The notes under the pieces are model-generated. The model was not told the origin of the DNA and did no database searches. It was given only the letters and a program-made list of their open reading frames with translations. Below, piece by piece: positions 23,858-34,800 of a stretch of DNA of 64,000 nucleotides. Numbering within the stretch: the stretch's first letter is position 1; the number at the start of each line of letters is the position of its first letter. The translations under genes and the position numbers were made by a program. Source of the stretch: Climacium dendroides. Its lineage: Eukaryota; Streptophyta; Bryopsida; Hypnales; Climaciaceae. The stretch is taken from the NCBI GenBank assembly GCA_950106755.1, contig OX467084.1, positions 33,979,213-34,043,212 on the forward strand, read 5' to 3'.

Positions 23858-25870
23858 CATGTCTCACAAGCAGGGACCTCCAACAATTCTTACTCCCCAG
23901 AAGGAGCAACAACTCGTTGACTACGTTCTCACGATGTGCAACCTCGGCTTCAGCTTGACCACAATTGATTTAAAACAAAAAGTTTACGAGATTACATGTG
24001 CGAGATGGACTCCATTTCGAAATCAAATTTTGGGAAAGAGTTAGCTGAAGTGGTGGCACCAACGGCATCTAGAATTCTATCTCCGAGTTGCAAAGGTGTT
24101 GGATTCCGCCAGGGCTCAAGGCTTGAACTCTGTTAATACCAGACATTCTACAATAATCTAGACTACCTGTACACAGTAGAATCGTATAGTCTAGATAGAA
24201 TTTGGAACTGTAACAAGACAGGAGTTAAAGCAGGAATACAAAAGGGAGCACAAGTTATTGCTTGTAGAGGTAGCCATAGTGTTCATTCAATTGTATGTGA
24301 CAGTAGAGAATGGATGCCAATTTTGATTTATTTAAATACAGCAAGGGCAGCAATACCGTCGTTTTATATATTTCATGGAAAATGAATTCGAAAGAACTTC
24401 ATTTATAGGTACGAACCAGATGTCACTATGGCAGTACAAGAAAAAACATAGATGACAACAGCCTTATTCTTAGAATGGATGATACATTTTAGAAAAAAAT
24501 GTGGATAAGATGGGCAGAATTCCACCCAATTGAAGTCATCTCCTCATTTTGGACGACCACTGCAGTCACATCACGTTGGAGGTGGTGTCCAAAGCAAAAT
24601 CATTTGGACTAGATCTTTTGACACTCCCATCCCATTCCTCTCATGCTCTTCAACCCCTGGACTGCATCATATTTAAACCATTCAAGCAATATTTCAGGGC
24701 TTATAGAGAATATTGGAGCTGCAGGAATGCAGGCGACTTAGTATCAAAGGAAACTCTTGCTCAGTGGGTAGCTCTCGCTTTGAGGAAGGCCCTCACCGGG
24801 AAAACATCACAAGTGGTTTCTAAGTCACTGGGATTTGGCTCCTAAACCGTAACGCTGTCGCAAGACAGTGTAAAGTAGCTTAGACTTTCGGGGAGCCTGC
24901 TCTGGATGACACAACAATCCACTTCTCACGCCGACAGTCACAGAAAGAGGCCAGGAATCAGACATCAGAGGATGAGGGTTCACAAAGAGTACAGGAAGAA
25001 GCGGACTATTAATTCTTAGGTTTTACCTATGTTGAAGCATAATTAAACCAAAAACTATTCAAGGACGCAAAAGACCAGTTAAACCTCAATGAATTCATAA
25101 CAATCATAAATCTATAGAAGGGAATAATCCCTTTATATAGGTTGTGAACCAATGGGTCCTAAAAGGTCATACCCTTTCTACATAGCTATTGATGCTTCAA
25201 GGGTAATCTATGTGAAAAAACATATACATGTAAGCTAAACTATATACTACATTTCTACACGGATTACAACAACAGAGAAGATTCACCAGCGTCAAAGGAC
25301 ATTTGCAACTGACTTAGCACAGGAGCCATGCCCTTCTATGGATCAATTTTTCATTGGTGTCGATCCCTCTACTCCGACAGCATTGACGGAAATGGAGAGT
25401 ATGGACTCCATAACACGTTTCCTTTGTCTACCATTAGTGACACCACGAGTTAGCAACAAGCAAAGGCGTCTTGCGCTAGACTTCACAAAATCCCTCATAC
25501 TCACATCCGATGAATACCTCACATCTGAAGAATGAGAACAACAACGTGCACAAAAGGAACAATGCAAGAGACAGAAAACTTTAGAAAAAAAAGAAGACGT
25601 GTGTCGTCAAGCTGAAGCATGCGTGGTAAAGGCTCTACAACAACAAAAAGCTCGCACTCACCGTGAAGTAGAAAAGGCCAAAAGAAAGGTTGATCGCCTG
25701 CAAATACAACAACAAAAAGCATTTCAAGCAATGTCCTCGATACGTGGCCAACAATCACTCCCGCCAAGCTTAGAAAACAATGGAAGCCAAATGCACAGCA
25801 TGCTAGGATTTTCTTTCTCCACACCAATGTCATTTGCATCCTTTTGTTTTCTTTACAATACATTTATCCT
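23780..25870 (+). pseudogene. Broken pogo/Tigger-like DDE transposase
   Basis: Fragments in order: an HTH of the Psq/CENP-B type (AQKFGIPYSTLREWC, about 23802-23850) followed by GPPTILTPQKEQQLVDYVLT; a stop-interrupted central part (24000-24540); the end of the catalytic domain (24549-24845) with LDDHCSH, LTLPSHSSHALQPLD and FKQYFRAYREYW; and a basic, Gln/Lys-rich C-terminal tail (25338-25730). These match Tc1/mariner-superfamily pogo-like transposases (DDE_1 with CENP-B-type HTH) that are common in mosses and other plants. The frame is broken by many stops and shifts, and 25011-25320 looks like unrelated inserted sequence. It is therefore non-functional. I find no terminal inverted repeats to delimit the element. 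Confidence 0.85.
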
Positions 25871-27718
25871 TTTCAATAGCATGTGAGCCCTATGCACTGT
25901 ACACTATTGTTGCCATCACAGGTAGCGCTTTCCTACCCAATTCCAATTACCTATTTCTCCCCACCACTAACTCCATAGCCTCTTTGACCTGACACTTCTA
26001 CATTGCAAGAGACAGCTTCTACAGTCGTGATGCAAGCTCTACATGTTGCTACAACATCACAAGCGCTTCCTCCGACTTCACTACATTGCACAGGTGTTTG
26101 GAAGATGTGCAAGGCCGCGTCAGTGACCTCTGTGGACTGCAGCAGCGTCTGCAAATGGCGGTAGAGGAAAGCAGCAACCTCTGCAAACGGTGTTGTTGTC
26201 GGGAAGGGGCGGGATAGTGACCCAACGTCGTCGTTGAGGAACCTTACAAGTGTCGGGGATGGGCAACTTAGTGAATGACATAAGGGCGCCTTTCAAACGG
26301 TTGAGTGAGTCGTTGTTGGACCATGAATGAATGACATCGTGCCCGACAATGGGTCCCCACAGTCTTCGTTACATGCAACTAAGGGCAGGCTTCCATGCTC
26401 CATCGGTGATCGGTGGGAAGGGAAAACGACAAAATACTCTCTGATTGGTGCGCATGGAAGGCGCTTTAGGTTTAGGGCCGGCTTGGCAACTCTTCACTGA
26501 TCATTGGTCATGTTGGTATCTGCGCGTTCTTCTTTTTCATTTTCACCGATCATTGGTGAGGGCTTTGTACCTCCTGGAGCCTATTTTGATGAGGCGCTTG
26601 ACTTGGAGGTGGCTTGGAGGCGGCTTGAAGATAGTCTGGAGACGGCTTGGAGATAGTCTGGAGACGGCTTGGAGATAGTCTGGAGACGGCTTGGAGCTTT
26701 TATATTTGTATTAAATTAAAACATAAAACCTAAATAATTTTAAAAACTAGTGTGATTTACATAAACTTTTATTTTTCTTCAATCTTCACAATTATTATTC
26801 AATTTTTACTTTACACATATTACATCAATTTTTTTGAATAATTGGAAATTTTAATTAAATTCATAATTTTGGTTCAATTTTCTAACACATGAATAATAAT
26901 ATAGTCAAAATTATATATATTAAAGATAAAATACATAAACAATCAAATACAATGACACGTATTATGCCTCAAGGCTTTTGCTCATTCATGAAATTTCAAA
27001 TTACATGAATAAAAAATTATTCAAAATAATATATATTAGAAATAAGTTACATTAGGGGAAAAAAATGATCTCAAGGCTTTTCTTTAAATTTGAAAAGTAA
27101 AATGTGCAAATTATGCTTCAATTTGATGCTGACACAGTTTCAGTTGGCATCCTTCTAGTGACCTGGAGCGTTTTGGTGACCTATTGCAGCCATCCCCCCC
27201 TCCACATGGAAGTGGAAATTCTGAAATCGGTGAGCTGGGCATGGGTGGTCTTCACCCATAGTCGGTCCGATATCCTAGAACCCACCCACCACCCACCTGC
27301 ATGGAAGGAGGCCCTAAAGCTGTCAACTTCACGGGCAACTATTACTTACTTTGAATTAAAAAAAATTGGTTGTCAATATTAGTACAGGTCTGAATTTACC
27401 ATGCCACATGTTTCTCTTTTCGAGGGCTTGTGTCAGTAGCTACTAGTCTCTGATTGATCAATTTTGTGTGACTATAGTTTGGACATAGGGCCAGTAATGC
27501 CTCTCACACCTTCCATAACTCCTAGTAATTCCATATAAATGTGAAAAATTATCAAAATTTCAGCAATCTTCCTCATTTCTATATCTGCAATTCTCAAAAT
27601 CCTGTTCTTGCCTCACAGCACTTCAAATCATGTCTGAAATAACTTAACTGGTTGACTATGAGTGGTTCTACCTTAAGCAACATTTAGTGAAGAGTCGATT
27701 GCATTTGAGGGAAGCCAA
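25871..27718. other. Gene-free stretch, GC-richer at first, then AT-rich
   Basis: 25.9-26.7 kb keeps the composition of the transposase remnant and may be its decayed downstream part. From 26.7 kb the DNA is AT-rich. A 92-codon frame (27104-27382) has no recognisable similarity. Confidence 0.4.
26621..26696. repeat. 22-bp tandem repeat, ~3.5 copies
   Basis: Unit CGGCTTGGAGATAGTCTGGA plus GA, repeated head to tail. The first copy has one change. Confidence 0.9.
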
Positions 27719-27722
27719 TTAA

Positions 27723-28359
27723 CCCCTAAATGCCCGAGGCACCAAATTCTGGTGTCGACAATAATTTCAAGTTAAATAATGCCCAACTAAATTTCTATTT
27801 TTAGTATTTTATATTTTTGACAAATTGTTTTTGAAATTTAGTTTTAGCATCAAAAATCCAATTTTGAAAATGAATGATTATGATTTCTCTACTCAAGATT
27901 TTGAGCAAGGGCGTTCATTGCAATCTTGACTTTCTGTACTATTGAGGGCTCTTGGAAATGAGCCTCAAATACACTAGATCTTGGAGAATAAATCATATTA
28001 GAAATTCATTTAAAAAAATTATAGAGTAGATTTTGAGAAGCCATAAATTGATTGGGGTTATGTATGTTAGGTCCTTCAACTTCATATTGTTTTGGTGACC
28101 AATTTTTTAGATTTGACATGTAAAAAGAGAGCTAAAAGATTTTCATAGTTTTAAAACCCTCATGATTAAACATTATAATCTTTCAATCCATGAGTGATAT
28201 TGTTGTGTTTTCTTTACCTATGTGATCTCCACCATGTCTTGTTTGAATTTGTACGGTTACAATTCTAAAAAAATTGATACAACTTATCAAAATGTTGGCT
28301 TTTTGTTCAACTTAGAGCAAATTTGAAGAAGCTCAAAACAAGCCTTGGGCATTTAGGGG
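27723..28359. mobile_element. TTAA-flanked TIR element, 637 bp (piggyBac-like MITE?)
   Basis: Left end: TTAA (27719-27722) then CCCCTAAATGCCCGAGGC. Right end, read on the minus strand: TTAA (28360-28363) then CCCCTAAATGCCCAAGGC. The inverted ends match at 17 of 18 positions. No coding frame. The right half is present in inverted orientation at 62269-62560. TTAA target duplication with CCY-starting ends is the hallmark of piggyBac transposons; because TTAA is a palindrome it could instead simply be part of the TIR. Confidence 0.75.
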
Positions 28360-28363
28360 TTAA

Positions 28364-28600
28364 ATTCCTTGAAACCATTTTCACTAAATTTTCGTAGGAA
28401 GAAAAATGAAATTGGCACCTAATCCAAGTCGTTTCATATTTTGTGGACCTTCGTGGAATTAGTTATGAATTTTTGAAGTTGAAGTGTAATGGTTGCTAAA
28501 AGCAACCTCTATTGAAATGTGTATACCAAACATAGAAGAAAGCAAAACGTACTTCTATGTTAGTGGTCACTTTTAGATTAGGGTTGCTTTTAGAGCACCC
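28364..28600. mobile_element. Fragment of the long-TIR family
   Basis: 28364-28500 matches the left arm of the element at 13.0 kb (ACCTAATCCAAGTCGTTTCA, GTGGAATTAGTTATGAATTT). It leads into a hairpin with GTTGCTAAAAGCAACC and CATAGAAG/CTTCTATG stems. It begins directly after the TTAA of the preceding element, and the right arm is missing. Confidence 0.6.
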
Positions 28601-28935
28601 TAGAAATCAACCATTTGAATCTACTAAATCCTACACAAGACATTGATGTTTTTACACTCCATTTGGATTTAGGTCCATTTGGATTTTGTGTGAATCATTT
28701 GTTTTAAAATATCCAAAAGTATTCATTGGAAGTCAAATTGTTGTAGAAGACCTCTTTCCACACAAAATTGGGACGATGTATAGTTGCACTTCTATAAAAA
28801 AAAAAAGAGTGTGTCATTCATCAATCAAAAAATGGCTGCAGTGTCATTTATGGATTAATGGAGAATTTTGATGGTGTAGGATGCATCAATGGTTACAACT
28901 ACCGAAAAATGGCCACAAAGTCATTTATGGGTTAA

Positions 28936-29905
28936 CCCTAGAAGGCCGAAGGCCATTTTGGATATAAAAACATCATTGTTTTTCAAGCCTTATAAGTCGA
29001 CATGTCACTAAGGTATGAAAATCTCAACCGTACAATCTTGTAGTGTGCATATTGTAGATGACTTGAATCAAAATTGGAATCATATGACCTTATAGATTGC
29101 AAAATTACAATGTTTTAGTGTGGAAAAAAGATGCTGAAATTTTCCTAAAAACACATTTGGAGGTGAAATTTGATTTCTAAACCTACTCACATGAAAAATT
29201 TTAAACTAAAATTTGCTTTGAAATCAACATACAAACTCATTGGTGGAAAAAAAATTCATGAAAGTGACTCATTGTGTTTGCAAAATGACTTGAAAAATGT
29301 CAAAAAATAGCCAAAAAGGGTGCAAAAAACACATCTAAGGTTGAACCTACTACTAAAATGCTTCTTAGTCACTCTTTAATTCTTTGATTAACACAAAATT
29401 TTAGCCACACAAACTAGGAAAGTATGTGCAACTTTCCCAAAAAAAAGGTTTTGAAAATGGACACAGTATGAAGAAGTAACAAGCCGCCAAAGTGCATACT
29501 AACCAAAAAGTGTTAGGGTTTTGAACTTTGAATTGCTTCTAAGCATTCAAAACAACTTGGATTGCTATGAAAATTTTACCACAATAACTAAACTTGTAGA
29601 GGAACAAAATCCAACAAATTTTATTGAAAACAAACATTGGATGAAGGAGATACAAGCCTTCAAAGTTGCAGCCATGAAAATGCAGTGTGTTGAACTCAAA
29701 TTGAACCTGTGAACTTTGAATGGCTTTCACAAACTCAATTTGTCTTGGATTGATCTGAAAATTCTATTACACAAACTAAACTAGTATGTGCAACTTTTCC
29801 AACAAGTTTTACTAAATTTGGTCATTGGATGCAAAAATTACAACACTTTCGATTGTACTTCCAAACTATGAACGGCCAGAATCTGTCCCCTTGGGCGGTC
29901 TAGGG
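28936..29905. mobile_element. TTAA-flanked TIR element, 970 bp
   Basis: The left end is TTAA (28932-28935) followed by CCCTAGAAGGCCGAAGG. The right end, on the minus strand, is TTAA (29906-29909) followed by CCCTAGACCGCCCAAGG. The ends match at 14 of 17 positions. The interior is AT-rich and carries direct repeats: the segment around GAACTTTGAATTGCTTC (29523) recurs about 190 bp later (29709), with a weaker copy near 29390. No transposase frame. The ends start CCCTAGA, as in classical piggyBac ends. Confidence 0.7.
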
Positions 29906-29909
29906 TTAA

Positions 29910-30978
29910 CCCCAAAACGACCATGCAATTTCCATCCCATCATGGCAACTCCGGAGAGCTCCACAATCATCAAATTTTAGAAGAATTAGATTGAGTTAAT
30001 CGGGAAATGTAGCCTATCCGATTGGAAGTAGGGGCCATGTGCAAGGTTCTGTAATTTTGTCAGGGTCAAATACCAAGGTCATCGTGCAAGCGCCGTTTCA
30101 AGCTTCTTCGATCAATCCTGTGCACTTCGGGGGTTGTCAATTGCACATGCCTTCACGGAATGAGGCGAAACCAGTACTAATACGCAATTTGGAAGATGCC
30201 GGACCATCCCCCCCAAAAGAAACGGGAGAAGAATCCTCAAGGTTCACCTGCGACACCTTCAAGTTCGATGTGCAAAATAGTACCAATGCATGGAAAAGTG
30301 GTATAAACATTTCTGGAAAAATATGGGAAGTAGTAAATGGAAATCCGGACGGTGTGGCCCACAACCGTAAGCATGTGAATCTTCTCAAAAAAATGATGCA
30401 AATCGCTCGGTGCATTTCAAAGAAAATCACATCCGTGTGCACCTAAGGTGGTGACCCAAAGAATGGGAGGGTGATGCTCGCAGGAAGAAGTCGTGGCCGG
30501 GGTCAGAGAAGCACCGAAAATGCGGGAAGATGCCGTGGCAACATCCGTAAACCGACTTTGCACAATGTGGCAGCGACCCTAAACCCTCATCCTGGCAAGG
30601 CTGATTGAATACTATTCTTGCACATCTGAGAGGAGGCACAGCTTAAGGGAAAAGAATAGAAAAAGAGTAAACTCTTGGCAGGAAGGATGATGTCACTATG
30701 GACGGACTTCATCCCCATCTCCGGGCGGAGCAAACGTGGACCCGGCACAACTACCTACATGGCTGATTCCTCCTTTGCAAGGGAACAGTGTAACACTAAT
30801 TTGCCCCATATGAAATTGCAGACACGTCAGCTTGTAAATCTGAAGACACATCTGGATTCACAACTTGAAGCTCCACAATCGACTAGTTGAATTTTTTTTG
30901 AAATACAGTCCAGATTTTGCAATATCGGGCTTTGAAAAATCCTCGAGGACAGATTGTGTCCAAGAGGTCATTTGGGGG
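29910..30978. mobile_element. TTAA-flanked TIR element, 1069 bp, GC-richer interior
   Basis: The left end is TTAA (29906-29909) followed by CCCCAAAACGACC. The right end, on the minus strand, is TTAA (30979-30982) followed by CCCCCAAATGACC, with 11 of 13 positions matching. It shares its left TTAA with the preceding element, so the two abut exactly. The interior is GC-richer than its surroundings and holds a 135-codon + strand frame (30039-30446) that I cannot assign. The frame has no DDE motif or zinc finger, so it may be captured or decayed sequence. Confidence 0.6.
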
Positions 30979-30982
30979 TTAA

Positions 30983-31813
30983 CGGCTTGTTTAAGTAGTT
31001 ATTTACTAGTATTTTTCTTGTGATTTGGTGTTCCGTTTGAATCTTTGCAACGAAATGAACTATCCATTTTTTATCCAAAAAAAAGTAATTCGAGGTCATA
31101 CTGTAGCTGCTTGGGCACCTAGGGTTTTTTCAATTAGTCATAACAATTTTTGAGGTGTACGAAGGTTTTGAGAGAAGAGATTTCTCCACAATCTACCATC
31201 TCAAATGACACTGCCTTCACACATACAGGAGATTAACAGAGTTATAACTTGCTGGAAGTCATATCCCATCCTGACCTGAGACATTAACGAACCTTTCATG
31301 GCAAACGTCCAGAATTTTCTAAATATTAAACACTAAATTGAGGGGCAACACCAAATTGAATGAGTGTTATTAAATTTGGCCTGGACAAACCGCAATGTTA
31401 ACCTGAAACAACGAGTCCTCAGAAACAAAGAACGGAGTATGTCAAACGATTGAACTGAGAAAATCACCTAGTGACGGTGATTCCATTATAAGTAGTTATC
31501 AAACAAGATCTGCTTGGTAAAAAATCTACCGTTGAAACATGTCGTTCTATTTGATACAATTTTCCAGCAAATACACCTCGTCTAGAGGTGCTCCCCATTT
31601 CAATTCACGTAAAAATTTCTAGAACAGCTCTATAACGATGCCAATGACAAACCGTAGTTTATGGAGCATTTGCTACTCACAGTTTGGAACAAGGAATGAC
31701 ATTTAAAAGTGACAAAATTTTAGGGCAACCCATACTGCTTGCTTCTATCAATAACCAATGTTGAAGAAAATTCCTCTGAATAGAACCATAAAAATAATTT
31801 AAAACTGTCACGC
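30983..31813. other. 3' flank of the importin gene
   Basis: Intergenic DNA. The part next to 31814 probably holds the 3' UTR of the minus-strand importin gene. No other feature is recognisable. Confidence 0.5.
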
Positions 31814-34800
31814 TCACGGCGCAGCCAAAATGGATTGCAGCGTCACCTGCTGTTGTGGTTCGAGAAGGGACCAAGTGGCTGCTAACGCGTCAGGATGTAG
31901 AGTTTGTTGCAGTTGCCTCAACAAACCAACCATGCGGGCTGCTGTTTGCTCTGTTGCAAGCTCAGTTCCAGCGCTCAACACCTACAGAAAACAATCAAAG
32001 GCTTTTACAGTCTGTTATAGAACTAAAATGTATTTGATTGAATACAAAAATATATCTCTCCTCTGAATTACAGACATATGAAGCTCGAAGTGTGAGAACT
32101 AGCATTACGGAAGAGGAAACTAAAACCATTCGGAATTTGACGCTGCCTACTATGTTGATCTCCCCAAAATCACTCTACATATATTAAAATGCCGTGAGAC
32201 ATGAGAAAAAACTTGTCCATGGAATTAGAAAGTACCTCAGCAAAAACAGAAATGATCTTTGACAGATACTGGTTATTGGGTCCAAGTAGTAAAGGATCAG
32301 ACCTGCCAAATGAAACTCGTTAACTATGCAGAATCTGAGAGTTGAACTTCAGCCATCAGTCTAGGCACATCACTTGCGTGGAGAGAAGAGTTTCATAGAA
32401 AGTTGGCATAAATTCCTCTTGCCGAATTCAAGCTAGGAGTAAAAAACAGAATAGTTTTGAGCATTAATCTCAAGATTCGAAACTGTTGGTATCGCCCATC
32501 GAAACGAAAAACAGGTAAGGAATCCAACCCACCTCTCGACCATTGAGCACAGCTGCTCATGGACAATTTTTGCTTCCACGAGATCTCCTTTCAGTGGCAA
32601 ACATCCTAACCATGCTGGCACAACCTGAAATGTTCATAATATAGACAATGTGATAATATTAGACCATAAAGCAATTGAAAGTAGCTCCAGTGTTCCTAAA
32701 AATCCTTCCCTTCTGACACTGATGCAATACACAAACCACATCACTCTGCCATGAGTAATCCTTACATTAGCGCCATCAATACTGTCTCTTTGGTGCTCAC
32801 AAATCTTGCCGAGAGCAGACACTGCATTATCAGTGGCCATGATGTTCTCGGTGGAGCGCGATGTAGGTTGACTGATAGTGGCATTCAGCCTCGCCAAGGC
32901 ATCTACAAAGGCAAAACCATAAAATCTGTCATCTTAAACGATTATATAAACCTTAAACGAAGAAAAACAACACTTGAGCCAGCACGCTACAAAGTCAGTA
33001 AACGAGATCGAGTTATAGTCAATCCTCTGAACTGCATCAATATCTTTCCCCGAAACTGCCTTGGAAACATAGTTTATAGCCAATATGTAGCACTCACCTC
33101 CTACTACTGGCTTGAATGCAGCACCGCCAAACTCAGCACAGACTCCAATACCATACACAGACGCCTGTAGTAAGACAGCATTTAGAAAAGTGATGTCAGA
33201 AAGGTTATAAAATTACGAATAAACAAAGCAATGGACCAAACCAGCTTCTTAAAAGACAAACCTGCCGGACATCAGCACTGGCGTCATTGCTCGCTTCCAA
33301 CAAGAAAGGAAGAAAACCTTCATAGTATCTGCAAGAGTCGATGATAATAATCAGAAAAATGAAGGCGGCAGTGTCAAGGAAAAAAACGACTTCTGTATCA
33401 TAAAAGTTTGATGGACATGACGGCAACCACCAAATAAATCGTAAGCAAGGATTATAAATACCAAATACCCTGTATCCAACTAGAGCACACTTACTTAATT
33501 GCTGCATCCCCACATTGCTCTGCAACATCGTCAAAAACACAGATGGCTACTCTCCTTTCATCAGGTGTGCGATCTTTTCCCTGTCCACACATCAGCAACA
33601 AACAACCCTCATATACCTCAGCAGTATACAACTGGGTCTACTGCTCATTCCAATGGAAAAATAAAAAGACTCATTAATAACTTGTTTCCTAGTCCGTTCT
33701 CTTTACCAACACCAATGGCCACAGAACTTGATGCTTTCGTGCAATAAATCGTTAATGGTCCAGAGACAACAGATGGCATAAGAAAGTACTAAGTGGTAGT
33801 TGAGAACTGATTACCAATTCTAAAACAAAAGGCCGGGAAATCACACCAAAATGCATCCACAAGATATAGAGAAGAAGGTTTACCAGCATGGGTGTCAAGT
33901 ACGGAATCAGGTCCTCAAAATAAGGCAAAAAGGCTGTCTTGAACGTTTTGATCAAGGATCCGAGACACTCTCCAACCTGCATTGAACCAGACATAAACAT
34001 TGTATGGCACAGTAGATTTGTTCTATAGCAAATCAGTCGATAAATTTATGCATGTCATCTGGCCTATATTCGTGGAAGCGGTATGATATGTAGAGAAGTG
34101 AAGGTAAATTGGTCAGTGAATTTGTGGACGTGCACCTGCTCGAACACTTCTTCTTCTTGTTCGTTCTCTTCTTCAAGAAGTTCCCCTTCTTCCGCATCGA
34201 AATCCTCAGTTTGAGTTCGCTCAGCCCTCTCCCTTTTGCGAGTAACACTGGCAGTAATGACTTGCTTGAATTGTTCAACCATTGACTTGATTTGACCTGC
34301 ATCCAGCAACGGCCCTACAATCTGCACAACAGAACTGTTAAATTAAGAACCACGCCTTCAAGAAATGTCGCAACAAGTCTTCATGATTTGATGGCCTGTG
34401 ACACTATGCCCTAGTACGATCTCCTTCAGTCGGGGAAATCTCTTAAATGATTAGCGTGTCGAACACTCCCATTTGTTCCCATTCTCAACAATACAATCAG
34501 ATTACTTTGCAAATTCCAATGCCTAAACGTAATAATGCTCTATGTTCTCGATTTTCCCATGATGATACTAACGAATCCACAAAACCTGACTACTATGTAC
34601 GTATGTCAAAGCAAACATTCGATATAAAAGTCAGTCAGCGATATGCAGCCATACCTGGATACACTCATTTAGTGAATCCAACATACTGGAACAAACTTCG
34701 GTTTCAGGCTCCTGCAATGGAAGTCACATCAAATCACAGTGTTAATTGTCTGTCACCACCATCAGTGATTATGACTACCATACATCAATTGTGACATCCT

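Noticed and set aside
30039..30446. 135-codon frame as a gene
   Set aside because: It lies inside a TTAA-flanked element, shows no domain, and may be captured or decayed sequence; kept only as part of that element.
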